Assembly: GCF_021412625.1 (NCBI RefSeq)
Contig: NZ_JAKCFI010000002.1
Span: forward strand, 620,001 to 684,000
Reading direction: 5' to 3'
Length of the DNA stretch: 64,000 nt
Source of the DNA: Myxococcus stipitatus
GTDB taxonomy: Bacteria; Myxococcota; Myxococcia; Myxococcales; Myxococcaceae
The first letter of the stretch is position 1, and each line of letters starts with the position of its first letter. The notes below the pieces were generated by a model. That model had not been told where the DNA came from. It did no database searches and saw only the letters and a program-made list of their open reading frames with translations. Below are positions 35,121 to 44,539 of the stretch, piece by piece. The position numbers were made by a program, and so were the translations under genes.

Positions 35121-37037
35121 ATGCCCATGCTTCGCCTCCCGTCGTTCCTGACCGCCTTGCCGCTGCTCGTCGCCGGATGTGGTGGTGGGGAGATGGCATC
35201 CCCACCGAGTGCGGAGAGCCTCGTGGCTCGGCCCACGAGCGAGGTCGAGCTCGCGTTGGCGACACCGCCCTCCATGACCTGGAGTCGGGGAGGTCAGACG
35301 GCCACCTATGTGGTGCCGGCGGGACAGAACCTGGCGACGTTCCAGCTGTGGGGTGGCGGAGGAGGCGGAGGCGCGCCGGGGGCGGGTGGTGGGGGAGCCT
35401 GGGTCCACGGGTCGTTCGCCGTGGCGGCGGGTGACACGCTGGAGGTTCGCGTCGCCAGCGGTGGCGCGGCCTACGGTGGTGGCGGTGGGGCTTCCTATGT
35501 CTTCCGCAACGGCGTGGTGATGTTGATTGCTGGCGGAGGTGGGGGTGGCGGAGTGGATGGCTGTAGTGGATGTTCGGTCGACGAGGCCGTCGAAGCGGGC
35601 GCGGGGGGTGGAGGCGGGCCGGTTGGAGGGAGCGGCCAGAGCGGTCGCTCCAATGCCTATCTGCAAACCAACTCCGGTGGAGGTCGGGGGGGCTCGCAGA
35701 CGGCCGGAGGCACCGCGGGCGTCAGCAACGACCAGAATCCCTACGGCTATGCCGAGTGCACGAGCAACGGCCTTGTGGGCGCGCCGCATCAAGGCGGCGC
35801 GGCGCGGGTCTGCATCGGCGGAAGCTACACGGCGGCGAGCTTCAACGTGGGAGGCCAGGGCATCGGCAACGGCTCCGGCGGTGGTGGTGGCGCGGGATGG
35901 TTCGGCGGCGGCAGCGGCGCGCAGAAGTGGACCTATTCCGGCGGTGGCGGTGGCGGTGGCTCGTCGTGGGCCCACGCCAGCGCGACGGTGATCGCCTCGT
36001 CGGGAGGTTCTGGTTCGCAGGCGGGAGGCACCAGCTCCGAGGACTACTCCGGCGTGGTGGCGCGAGGTGGCGCCGCGCAAACCGACCCCTTCGGCGCCGA
36101 GCCCCAGGCAGGCTCCGCGGGACGCATCACGCTTCGCCTGACGGGACCCGCCGTCGCTCCCACCGCGACCTGGGGCACGGGCGGCCAGACGGCCACCTAC
36201 GTCGTGCCCGCGGGCAAGAGCTGGGCGACGTTCCAGCTGTGGGGCGGTGGGGGCGGTGGGGGCGCGCCGGGCGCGGGCGGTGGCGCGGGCTGGCTCAACG
36301 CGGCGTTCCCCGTCGTGGCGGGTGACACGCTCCAGATTCGGGTGGCCAGCGGCGGCGCGGCCTACGGCGGTGGCGCGGGGGCCTCGTATGTCTTCCGCAA
36401 CGGGCAGGTGCTGTTGATCGCCGCGGGAGGGGGTGGCGGCGGAGTGGATGGTTGCAGTGGTTGCTCGGCCGAGGAGTCCGCGACCGCGGGGGCGGGCGGC
36501 GCGGGTGGCGCGGTGGGCGGCTCGGGTGTCGCCGGGCGCGCCAACAACTCCCTGCAGACCAACTCCGGCGGAGGCGGTGGTGGGACGCAGACCGCCGGGG
36601 GCGCCGCGGGCATCAGCAACGACCAGAACCCCTACGGCTATGCCGAGTGCACGAGCAACGGCTTCGCGGGCGCGGCCAATCGAGGCGGCGCGGCGCACGT
36701 CTGCGTCGGCGGCAGCTATACGGCGGCCAGCTTCAACGTGGGGGGCCAGGGCATTGGCAACGGCTCCGGCGGTGGTGGTGGCGCGGGGTGGTTCGGCGGA
36801 GGCAGCGGCGCGCAGAAGTGGACCTATTCCGGCGGTGGCGGCGGTGGTGGCTCGTCGTGGGTCCACGCGTCCGTGTCGCTGCTGTCCTCTTCCGCGGGCA
36901 GCGCGCGCCAGCCCGGCGGCACGGGTTCGTCGGATTACACGGGCGTCGTGGGACAGGGCGGTGCTCCCCAGACGGACCCCTTCGGAGCCGAGCCCCAGCC
37001 AGGGGCAGCGGGGCGCGTCACGCTCCGGCTGTTCTAG
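35121..37037 (+). CDS. Glycine-rich lipoprotein with two tandem copies of a 290-residue unit
   Basis: The 638-residue protein has a lipoprotein signal (TALPLLVAGC, Cys near residue 18). Two tandem units of about 290 residues follow, each with a FQLWGGGGGGGAPGAGGG run, ASYVFRNG, a VDGCSGCS motif, YAECTSNG and a late QKWTYSGGGGGGG segment. Four cysteines sit in identical places in each unit. The polyglycine pattern resembles glycine-rich domains seen in ALK-type receptors, where they form packed polyglycine helices; that is an analogy, not a family assignment. The start chosen has GGAGAG 4 nt upstream; ATG 35127 is also possible. Likely surface-exposed. Confidence 0.75.
   Translation: MPMLRLPSFLTALPLLVAGCGGGEMASPPSAESLVARPTSEVELALATPPSMTWSRGGQTATYVVPAGQNLATFQLWGGGGGGGAPGAGGGGAWVHGSFAVAAGDTLEVRVASGGAAYGGGGGASYVFRNGVVMLIAGGGGGGGVDGCSGCSVDEAVEAGAGGGGGPVGGSGQSGRSNAYLQTNSGGGRGGSQTAGGTAGVSNDQNPYGYAECTSNGLVGAPHQGGAARVCIGGSYTAASFNVGGQGIGNGSGGGGGAGWFGGGSGAQKWTYSGGGGGGGSSWAHASATVIASSGGSGSQAGGTSSEDYSGVVARGGAAQTDPFGAEPQAGSAGRITLRLTGPAVAPTATWGTGGQTATYVVPAGKSWATFQLWGGGGGGGAPGAGGGAGWLNAAFPVVAGDTLQIRVASGGAAYGGGAGASYVFRNGQVLLIAAGGGGGGVDGCSGCSAEESATAGAGGAGGAVGGSGVAGRANNSLQTNSGGGGGGTQTAGGAAGISNDQNPYGYAECTSNGFAGAANRGGAAHVCVGGSYTAASFNVGGQGIGNGSGGGGGAGWFGGGSGAQKWTYSGGGGGGGSSWVHASVSLLSSSAGSARQPGGTGSSDYTGVVGQGGAPQTDPFGAEPQPGAAGRVTLRLF
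35277..36143 (+). repeat. Tandem direct repeat, copy 1 (glycine-rich unit)
   Basis: This segment encodes the first 290-residue unit. Its copy starts at 36168, 891 nt downstream, with many stretches identical at DNA level (for example around the NDQNPYGYAECTSNG codons). This is a recent intragenic duplication or one kept similar by gene conversion. Confidence 0.8.
36168..37034 (+). repeat. Tandem direct repeat, copy 2 (glycine-rich unit)
   Basis: Second copy of the unit at 35277-36143, running to the end of the gene. Differences are mostly conservative residue changes and small glycine-run variations, and all four cysteine positions are kept. Confidence 0.8.
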
Positions 37038-37203
37038 CGCGTGTCCGCGACCCGGGGCGGCCGGCTCGCTGCGCCCGTCCGCCCCGGTCTCTGCCTCCGC
37101 GCGTCCCCGGGAGCACGCACGCGGCCTCTACCCGGCTCACGCGCGGAGTCGGCGCGCGCCAGCGGCTCGGCGCGCGCCTCTCGTCGACCACCGTGCCGAG
37201 AGC

Positions 37204-39456
37204 CTACAGCCCGGCCGTGTACGTCGTCGTCAGGGTGACGCCCGAATACGCCGAGTACACGCGGACGCCGACGAAGTACTTGCCCGCCGATGACGTCGTC
37301 AGCGTGCAGCTCTCGTTGTTGCCGCTGAGGTACGGGCGGCATTGGTAGCTCGTCGCCGTCGGAGCCGTGCCGAAGTTGACGTAGAGGTCCGCGTCACCCG
37401 TGCCACCGCTGAGCGCGAACTTCACCACGGAGGGGCCCGCGGGGACGTCGAGCGTGAAGTACTTGAAGTGGCCGGCGATGCTGTCCGTGATGTCGATGAT
37501 CGGGTCCCAGGGCGGCGGGGGAGGCGGGGGCACGGGCCAGGGCCACGGCCAGGGCCACGGCCACGGTGGGCAAAGGGGCGGATCGTCATACGTGCCGAGC
37601 AGGCTGACCCCCGAGTACGCCGAGGCCCCGTAGAGGCCGACATGGTACGTGCCTGCCTGCGGCAGCGTGAACGTGCAGGTCTCGTTGTTGCCGCTGAGGT
37701 TCGGACGACAGTGGTAGGTCGTCGTTGTCGGCGGCGCGCCGATACGGGCATAGAGGTCCACGTCACCCGTGCCGTCGCTGACCTTGAAGGTCACCTTCGA
37801 CTTGCCGGCGGGGACATCGAGACTCCAGTACTGGAAGGCCCCCGCGCTCCCCGAGATTCCGGTCGCCCACAGCCAAGGGTCTGGCAGCGGTCCGACGCAT
37901 GCCGCCTGCCAGGCCTTGCCCACCGAGGCGACAGTGGCGTCGTCGTAGCCCTCCATCCTGGCGGCCTGCTCGGTGGCGACCTTCGCCGCCTCGAAGTTCG
38001 AACTGGCGACGAGGAGGTCCCTGTTGGCCCTGTAGAAGATGCGCGCGGCCTTCTCGATGCCGATGCCCTCGACCACCGTGGACGTCTTGTTGCGCGGGTG
38101 CCTGCCACCCTGCGACAGCAGGTAGAACGCGAGGTTGGAGATGCCGGAGCTGTAGTGCACGTCCACGCCGGAGACGTAGTCGGAGTAGCAGTCGAGTGAG
38201 TCGCCGTCCCGCGCGGGGTCCGCCATGTAGCGCAGGGCGTCGTTCGGAATGGACGGAGTCCAGACGTCGTCGCCGATGAGCCACGTGCTGTCGCTGACCA
38301 CCTTGCCGTCGCCGTACCACTCGCAGACCGCGCCGAAGATGTCCGACATGGATTCGTTCAGACCGCCGGACTCGCCAGAGTAGATGAGGCCGGACTCGTA
38401 GTCGGTCACGGCGTGGGTCAGCTCGTGCGCCGTCACGTCCAGCGAGTTCGCCAGGTTGCTGGCGTTCACGCCGTCACCGTCGCCGTACACCATCTGCGTC
38501 CCGTCCCAGAACGCGTTCACGTAGTTGACGCGGTGGTGCACGGTGCTGACGAGCATCGCGCCGGCGTCGTCGATGGAGTCACGGCCGAACAGCTGCTTGT
38601 AGCAGTCGTACACCGTGCCCAGGTGGCCGTAGTTGGTGTTGACGACCGGGTCGGCGTGCGCCGCCTGCCCCTCGCCTCGCGCCAGCGTGCCGGGCAGGGT
38701 GGTGGCGTTCTTGCCGTCATACACCCGGCGGTTGAGCGCCGAATGGACGCGCGGATGCACGGCGAGCAATCCGCCATCATTCGCGTCCACGTAGACCAGG
38801 TCGTTGGAGGGCATGTTCGCGCGCTGGCCCTCGACCTGGACCTGCCAGGCCAGGTGCAGCGTCTCGTCCCCTTCGGGCCGGAAGAACACCTGCTTCGCGG
38901 GGCCCACGGCCGCGGCGGGCTCCGCGCGCGAACCACGTACCGCCACCTGCGCCGCGGCCTCGGGCGGTAGCACGGCTTGCGTCGAAGCCAGGAGCCCACC
39001 CCGCGCGTTGCCGTTGACCGCGTAGGCGACTCCCCGCGTATCCACGTGGAGCACCAGGGCGCTCCCGATGACGGGCAAGCCCGCGTGGAACTGCTGGAAG
39101 CGCAGGTGCCGGTGGCCCTGCTCGTCCACGGTCTGCTTGCGGAACACCAGGTCCTCGCCCCGGAGGCGAAGCTCCGACGCCACCTCGTTCAACACCCCAC
39201 GGACATCCTCCCCCGTGGCCCGCGACTTCTCGGTGAAGACATGCGGCACCCGACCGAGCTCTCGACGAACGAAGTAGTGGCCACCTGGCCTGGACCCGAA
39301 GTCCGACCTGGACGGGGGGGCCGGCGCAGTCGCCTCCACGTGCGCGGCCTCCGAGGGGACCCTGGCAGCTGGTGCTTCTCCGGAAGGGGAGCCGCACGCC
39401 GTGATGCTGGCGCCGAGGCACGTGGCCAGTAGGGCCTTCGCGAATGGAAACTCCAT
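37204..39456 (-). CDS. Secreted M4 (thermolysin-type) metalloprotease with two PPC domains
   Basis: The 750-residue precursor has a lipoprotein-like signal (ASITACGS), an FTP/PepSY propeptide to about residue 240, and an M4 catalytic domain with HELTH at 344-348 and third zinc ligand E368 in GGLNESMSD. The catalytic His appears in VDVHYSSGISN. Two pre-peptidase C-terminal (PPC) domains follow, each with YWSLDVPAG- or YFTLDVPAG-like openings, joined by a WPWPWPWPWPVPPPPPPP linker. PPC domains are normally cut off after secretion. A good AAGGAGAA site precedes the ATG. Confidence 0.93.
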   Translation of the reverse strand: MEFPFAKALLATCLGASITACGSPSGEAPAARVPSEAAHVEATAPAPPSRSDFGSRPGGHYFVRRELGRVPHVFTEKSRATGEDVRGVLNEVASELRLRGEDLVFRKQTVDEQGHRHLRFQQFHAGLPVIGSALVLHVDTRGVAYAVNGNARGGLLASTQAVLPPEAAAQVAVRGSRAEPAAAVGPAKQVFFRPEGDETLHLAWQVQVEGQRANMPSNDLVYVDANDGGLLAVHPRVHSALNRRVYDGKNATTLPGTLARGEGQAAHADPVVNTNYGHLGTVYDCYKQLFGRDSIDDAGAMLVSTVHHRVNYVNAFWDGTQMVYGDGDGVNASNLANSLDVTAHELTHAVTDYESGLIYSGESGGLNESMSDIFGAVCEWYGDGKVVSDSTWLIGDDVWTPSIPNDALRYMADPARDGDSLDCYSDYVSGVDVHYSSGISNLAFYLLSQGGRHPRNKTSTVVEGIGIEKAARIFYRANRDLLVASSNFEAAKVATEQAARMEGYDDATVASVGKAWQAACVGPLPDPWLWATGISGSAGAFQYWSLDVPAGKSKVTFKVSDGTGDVDLYARIGAPPTTTTYHCRPNLSGNNETCTFTLPQAGTYHVGLYGASAYSGVSLLGTYDDPPLCPPWPWPWPWPWPVPPPPPPPWDPIIDITDSIAGHFKYFTLDVPAGPSVVKFALSGGTGDADLYVNFGTAPTATSYQCRPYLSGNNESCTLTTSSAGKYFVGVRVYSAYSGVTLTTTYTAGL

Positions 39457-39534
39457 GACTTCTCCTTGGCTTTCGCCTCGAGGAAGGGCTGATGGCTTCG
39501 AAGATCGTGCCCAAGGCCTGAGTCTCTAGAAACT

Positions 39535-39548
39535 CCCTAAAATTAGGG
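39535..39548. promoter_or_regulatory. Palindrome between divergent protease and ankyrin genes
   Basis: CCCTAA-AA-TTAGGG is a perfect 14-bp palindrome in an AT-rich patch 79 nt upstream of the M4 protease start and 96 nt upstream of the ankyrin gene. It could be an operator for either gene. No regulator is identified and promoter elements are not clear. Confidence 0.4.
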
Positions 39549-39643
39549 AAAATCGAGAGGGTGACGAGGACCCGAGGTCCTCGCGCGATGCGGAGGTAGC
39601 ATCCGCGATGGCGTGAGCGCGCTTCACGGACGAGGTCACATCA

Positions 39644-41098
39644 ATGGCGGAGCCATCGAACGAGCCGACGACGCAGGCCCTCCTGGCGCTGTGTGAGGAC
39701 AAGGCACGTTGGAGCAAGGAACTCAGCGCGGAGGCGGTGATGCAGGCGGTGGCGCGGGGCGCCGACGTGAACGCGCGTAACCGCTACGGGCAGACGGCCC
39801 TACATCTCGCCGTGAGAGGGCCCTACTCCAAGTCGGACCCGCTACCGGAGGTCGAGGTGGTGAAGGCGCTCATCGACGCGGGCGCGGAGGTGAACGCGCG
39901 CGACGGCCACGAGCAGACGGTGCTGGTCATGGCGGCGCATGGCGCGGAAGCGGACTCACCCGCCGAGTCGCGCGCGTTGGAGCTCATCCACCTGCTTCGC
40001 GCGGCGGGTGCGACGGCGGGGGCGGACGTGAAGAGCGGGCAGAGCGGCGCCTTCACCGGCGCCGGCGTCAAGGTCCTCCGCGAGTTGCTGGACGCGGGCG
40101 CCGCCATCGACGCGAGGACGGAGCAGGGGTTGACGCCCCTGCACAGCGCCGCGAGGGGGGGCCAGGCCGACCATGTCCGCCTCCTGCTGGAGCGAGGCGC
40201 CGAGGTGAATGCCATCGATGGCCTCGGACGGACGCCGCTCGGCGTCGCGCTGCGCACGAAGGAGGAGGCCTGGGTGGTGCACAACAAGCGCACCCCCGGC
40301 TTCATCGCCAGCATCCGGGCGCTCGAGGCCGCGGGAGGCAAGCAGAGTGTCCCCCTGCCCCTCTGCGAAGACCCCTTCGCGCCCTTCCCCGTCGACGTCC
40401 AGGCCGTCCGCGCGGCGCTGGGGACCCGCAAGCTCTCCTTCTCGCACGGGTTCGACTCGGCCCAGGAGATCGCCACCGGGTTGCACGGCTTCGGGGCTCC
40501 GGATGCCGCCCTGGAGATGCTCCGGCGGGTGGCGGGGACGCTCGGCGTGGCGCCGCGCAAGGTTCAGCTGAAGGGGCCGCTGGTCCTGCGCGCGCCCTTC
40601 TTCCACCACGGAGACCTGGAGGTGGAGGGCGACGTGTGGATCCGCCGGGCCTTCGCCGTGACGGGCTCCGTCGTCGTCCACGGCGTGGTGAGGGACACGG
40701 ACAACGACTCGCTCGTCAACATCCTGGGCGACCTGAAGTGCCACGGGCTCTACACCGACGGCGAGTTCTCCGTGGCGGGGGACCTCGAGGCGCGCGACGT
40801 GGTGCTCGGCTACTACAACGACCACCTCCTGTCCGCGGCGCGGATCCGCGCCCGGGTCGTCATCGAGGATGACCACGCGGTCGACGGCATCGTCGAGGCC
40901 GAGCACCACTTCGACATCGACCAGTACAGCCAGGGCTATGGCGACGGAGTGCCGGAGGCGCTGCAAGCGCTCTTCGTCGCGGAGGTCTTCGAGGCGGGCT
41001 CGAAGTCCGACGACGGGGACGCCGAGGACCCGCCACGACTGGACAAGGGCGAGCTCTTCGACCGCATCAGCAAGGGCCTGCCCGTCTTCCGGACGTAG
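39644..41098 (+). CDS. Ankyrin-repeat protein with beta-solenoid-like C-terminus
   Basis: The 484-residue cytoplasmic protein has about five ankyrin repeats in residues 30-235 (ADVNARNRYGQTALHLAV, AEVNARDGHEQTVLVMA, AAIDARTEQGLTPLHSAA, AEVNAIDGLGRTPLGVA). The C-terminal part from about residue 320 has short beta repeats (LEVEGDVWIRRAFAVTGSVVV, GDLEARDVVLGYY) resembling polymer-forming or beta-solenoid proteins. Ankyrins mediate binding to other proteins; no enzyme motif is seen. GAGG precedes the start. Confidence 0.8.
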   Translation: MAEPSNEPTTQALLALCEDKARWSKELSAEAVMQAVARGADVNARNRYGQTALHLAVRGPYSKSDPLPEVEVVKALIDAGAEVNARDGHEQTVLVMAAHGAEADSPAESRALELIHLLRAAGATAGADVKSGQSGAFTGAGVKVLRELLDAGAAIDARTEQGLTPLHSAARGGQADHVRLLLERGAEVNAIDGLGRTPLGVALRTKEEAWVVHNKRTPGFIASIRALEAAGGKQSVPLPLCEDPFAPFPVDVQAVRAALGTRKLSFSHGFDSAQEIATGLHGFGAPDAALEMLRRVAGTLGVAPRKVQLKGPLVLRAPFFHHGDLEVEGDVWIRRAFAVTGSVVVHGVVRDTDNDSLVNILGDLKCHGLYTDGEFSVAGDLEARDVVLGYYNDHLLSAARIRARVVIEDDHAVDGIVEAEHHFDIDQYSQGYGDGVPEALQALFVAEVFEAGSKSDDGDAEDPPRLDKGELFDRISKGLPVFRT

Positions 41099-41140
41099 CC
41101 TCGAGGGCACTCCTCCATCCGTCACGGGGCCCCATCCTCG

Positions 41141-41198
41141 GGTCCGCGGATGCTCCTCCACCCCGGCGCTCGGACGAGGGGTGGAGGAGGCGCGGACC
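41141..41198. terminator. Bidirectional hairpin between convergent genes
   Basis: A nested inverted repeat: outer GGTCCGCG/CGCGGACC (41141-41148 and 41191-41198) and inner 12-bp perfect stem (41153-41164 and 41178-41189) with a 13-nt loop. It sits between the stops of the convergent ankyrin and nine-PPC genes, so it can terminate both. No U-tract is present. Confidence 0.6.
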
Positions 41199-41245
41199 GC
41201 CGTCCCGCCGCCGACGGTCCGCGAGGGCCCCTCACCGGGGTTCGC

Positions 41246-44200
41246 TCATTCGACCTGCGGCAGCATGTCCGTCGATAGCTCCTGGTTGGGGGCCAGGCGG
41301 ACCACCCGCACGTAGTACATGCCCTCTCCCGCGGTGACGTTGCAGGCGCCGTAGCTCCAGAAGGGAGCGTCGTAGTAGCAGTCGTACTGCGAGGGGGTCG
41401 GCGCGGCGCCCTTGCGCACGTAGAGGCCCGTGTAGTTGGAGGCGCTCGTCTCCACGGGCCTGCGCAGCGTCACGCGCAGGCCGTTCGAGCCGGGCGGCGC
41501 GCGGATTTTGTACGTCTTGTCGAACGCGGTCTCCTTCGCGGCTCGGAGATAGACCTCCACCTCGTCCGTCAGCAGCGGCACGCCATCATCCGGCGTCGTC
41601 GAGTAGTCGGCGCTCAGCCTGGTTTCGCTGAAGTCGTAGAGATAGTGCCCCTGCAGCAGGACGTACCAACTCCCCGCGGAGGGGTTGGTGATGGTGCAGC
41701 TGGGCTCGCACTGCTCGGCCGCCGTTCCCCCGGGCAGCGCCCCGTATTTCACATACTTGGTCGCATACGCGTGATTGTCGGTGAACGTGAGCGACGTCTG
41801 GCCCGCGGGGACATCGATCTTCCAGTACTGGCGGGATTGAGCCAGGCCCAGGAGGTCGTGGACGGGTTGTCCCTGCTGCAAATCCCAGACAGTCCCTGTC
41901 TGATAATACCTCCCCGTCACCTGCAGGCCGCGGGTCTCGTCGTTGAAGAGCTGGAGGGCGACGAACCAGGTGCCTGGCTCCGGGTTCGTGATGATGCAGG
42001 TATCTCCCTCGCACGCGTGGTCGGTCTTCGTGGGGCGCCTGTCCTTCTGCACGGTCATGTAGTCGATGGCGAGCTGAGGTCCGCCGCCAGACCGGGTGAA
42101 CGTCAGGACGTCCTGCCCTGCGGGGACCTCCAGCTTCCAGAACAGGTACTTGTTCACGGAGGCCTGCTTCTGGATGTTCCGCAGCGGCACGCCATTGGTG
42201 AGGGAGGGGACACCTTCTCCGGGGCTCATGACATACCTCGCCCAGAGGACGGCGTTCACGCTGGTCTGGAGCGAGATGGTCCAGGTGCCGGCGACGGGCG
42301 CGATGATTCGACACACGGGGTTGTAGCTGTTGCGGCTGCAGACCGTGGTGCCGTCACCCTGCTTCACCGTCATGATGGCGGTGATGACCTGCGTGGCGTC
42401 CTCGAGCGTGACCATCAGCTCCGCCGCGCCCACGGGGACCTCGAGCTTGTAGGTGCGGATGATGGGCTTCGCCTCCCGCCAGTTGTGGTGACCCTCCTGG
42501 ACGTCGTTCATGAGGAAGGGGAGGACCCGCGAGGTGGTGACGCGGATGGCCGAGTCGTGGTCCGTGCTGTCGGTCACGAGCAGATACCAGGTGCCGGCGG
42601 CGGGGTTCTGGAGGGTGCAGCCCAGCTGGCAGGCCGTGCTGGACTGATTCGGGACCGCCCCTTGCTGGACGTACAGGTAGCCCAGGTTCCCCGTCGACAT
42701 CACCGAGTCGGGGTCGTGTCGGAAGGAGAGGGTGTCGAACTCCACCTTGGAGACCCCCGCGGGCATCTCGAACTTGAGCAGCTTCTGCTCGTAGGCCCGC
42801 CCCTGCACGCGCACGGGAACACCATCCGTCAGCAGGACGGCCTCCGCCACGCTGGGAGAATTGAGCACGGCGTCGAGGCTGGCGCCCGAGAAGGGGCCGG
42901 TGCCCTGGACCAGGACCAGGTAGGTCCCGGGGGCGGGGGAGGACTGCTGGCACAGGGCGGCGCCACTCTGAATGGGGCAAGGGGAGGTCTGCTCCGACGG
43001 AGGAGCGTTGCCCCGGACCTTCAAGGTGGCATTGGCCCCGGCGCCGCTCAAGCGGACGCGCAGCTCCGTCTTCCCCGCGGGGACGTCGAGCCGGTAGTAC
43101 GACCTCGTTTCCGCGTCGCCCGAGATGTTCGTCACGGTGGTGTCGGTCAGCGCCTGCGTCGGGTAGGCCGTGCCCGTCAGCGTGACGGTGCTGGACGGCG
43201 CCCGGACCCACACGAACCACTTCCCCGCGGTGGGCGCGAAGAACTCGCAGACCTTGTTCGTCTCCTGGGATTGAACGAACTTGCAGTCCGCCTCCGTCGT
43301 CGTGGGCCTCCGGTTCTGGCTCACGTAGAAGTCCGCGGCGCCCCCGGTGAGCGTGAAGCGCACCACTTGATTGGCGGAGGGGACCTCCAGGGCGAAGTAT
43401 TCGTCCGCGCGGACGGTCGTGGAGACCCCACTGCTCAGGGCCGTGGGGGCGGGCAGGGGACGGTAGGTGCCCTTCAGCGTCAGGCCCTCGAAGGTCCCCG
43501 TGAGAATCCCATGCCAGGTTCCGGCCCTCGGGGTGAGCAGGCCACAGCTCTCGTCATTGCCCGAGCCGGTGGAGGCGCAATCGCTGCTGCTGGTGGTGGG
43601 CGGTGCCAGCGCCTTCACGTAGAGGCTGGCGTTGCCGGTGCCACCGGCGGTCTCGAAGTCGACCCGCTCCTGGTCGGCGGGGACCTCCAGCGTGAACTGG
43701 AGTGGCGTGGAGCCGTCACTGGAGAGGCCCGTTCGCGCGACATCGTTCTGCAGCTCGATGAGGGGCGTGGCGGGGGTGGAGGAGGTGGCCTTCACGGTGA
43801 CGCCGGAGAAGTCGGTGACGCCCTGGACCAGGATGTACCAGGCGCCGCCCTGCGGCAGCGTGACGAAGCAGCGCTCCTCGTTTCCGACCTGGGAGCTCGT
43901 GCAGGTCGCCGTCGCCGGAGTGACCACCTGTCCATAACGGAGGTACAGGGCGACATCGCCCGTCCCCCCGGACGTCACCACTTCCAGTTGCTGGTGGTTG
44001 TTTCCGGAGAGCACCTGGAGCCGGAAGAGGAGCCCCGTGCCGGCCGTACCCGTGAGTGGACCGTAGGCGACGCCATTCTGCAGGAAGACCGTCTTGGGTC
44101 CGGCGTCGGGGGTGCCCGTGCCGCCGTCTGTCTCCTGTGTGCCGGCGTCCGAACCACCGCCCGCGTCCGATGACCCCAGTCCGCCATCGGCGTCGTTGGC

Positions 44201-44338
44201 CCCCGAGTCGATTCCACCCGTGCCCGAATCCGTTGTGTTCAGGCCGTCTTCGTTCGCGTCGCCGTCGGACGAAGCGCCGCAGGCAGTGAGCCCTCCCAGG
44301 AGCAGCAACGTCAGGATGAGTGCGTGTCTACGGAGCAT
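41246..44338 (-). CDS. Lipoprotein with nine PPC-like domains
   Basis: The 1030-residue protein has a lipoprotein signal (LLLLGGLTACGA), a Ser/Gly/Asp-rich linker to about residue 85, then nine PPC-type beta domains recognisable by openings such as FTLEVPAD, YRLDVPAG, WKLEVPAG, each with paired cysteines (for example CTSSQVGNEERC). No protease or other catalytic domain is present, unlike usual PPC proteins, which carry one or two at the end of a peptidase. It is probably a surface or matrix protein. AAGGAAA precedes the ATG. Confidence 0.8.
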   Translation of the reverse strand: MLRRHALILTLLLLGGLTACGASSDGDANEDGLNTTDSGTGGIDSGANDADGGLGSSDAGGGSDAGTQETDGGTGTPDAGPKTVFLQNGVAYGPLTGTAGTGLLFRLQVLSGNNHQQLEVVTSGGTGDVALYLRYGQVVTPATATCTSSQVGNEERCFVTLPQGGAWYILVQGVTDFSGVTVKATSSTPATPLIELQNDVARTGLSSDGSTPLQFTLEVPADQERVDFETAGGTGNASLYVKALAPPTTSSSDCASTGSGNDESCGLLTPRAGTWHGILTGTFEGLTLKGTYRPLPAPTALSSGVSTTVRADEYFALEVPSANQVVRFTLTGGAADFYVSQNRRPTTTEADCKFVQSQETNKVCEFFAPTAGKWFVWVRAPSSTVTLTGTAYPTQALTDTTVTNISGDAETRSYYRLDVPAGKTELRVRLSGAGANATLKVRGNAPPSEQTSPCPIQSGAALCQQSSPAPGTYLVLVQGTGPFSGASLDAVLNSPSVAEAVLLTDGVPVRVQGRAYEQKLLKFEMPAGVSKVEFDTLSFRHDPDSVMSTGNLGYLYVQQGAVPNQSSTACQLGCTLQNPAAGTWYLLVTDSTDHDSAIRVTTSRVLPFLMNDVQEGHHNWREAKPIIRTYKLEVPVGAAELMVTLEDATQVITAIMTVKQGDGTTVCSRNSYNPVCRIIAPVAGTWTISLQTSVNAVLWARYVMSPGEGVPSLTNGVPLRNIQKQASVNKYLFWKLEVPAGQDVLTFTRSGGGPQLAIDYMTVQKDRRPTKTDHACEGDTCIITNPEPGTWFVALQLFNDETRGLQVTGRYYQTGTVWDLQQGQPVHDLLGLAQSRQYWKIDVPAGQTSLTFTDNHAYATKYVKYGALPGGTAAEQCEPSCTITNPSAGSWYVLLQGHYLYDFSETRLSADYSTTPDDGVPLLTDEVEVYLRAAKETAFDKTYKIRAPPGSNGLRVTLRRPVETSASNYTGLYVRKGAAPTPSQYDCYYDAPFWSYGACNVTAGEGMYYVRVVRLAPNQELSTDMLPQVE

Positions 44339-44478
44339 GCTGATTTCCTTCGTTCGCGAGATCCGTTCCCGTTCGAGTCCACCAACGATGCCCGGGGCGC
44401 GATGTCGCGAACGTCAGTGCTCCCAATGCCGTGCACCCCGACGATGCGGGGCGCTCTGAATACCTGGTGAGGCGTCAC

Positions 44479-44516
44479 CACGATGGAACCCGCCGGACCT
44501 GACGGGTTCCATCGTG
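44479..44516 (-). terminator. Strong hairpin after the Rhs gene
   Basis: A perfect 14-bp inverted repeat (44479-44492 and 44503-44516, 10-nt loop) lies 24 nt after the Rhs stop on the minus strand and 141 nt before the nine-PPC start. It is the likely Rhs terminator; no U-run follows, so termination might be imperfect. Confidence 0.6.
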
Positions 44517-44539
44517 ACCCTACGCTTCTGCGGACCCGG

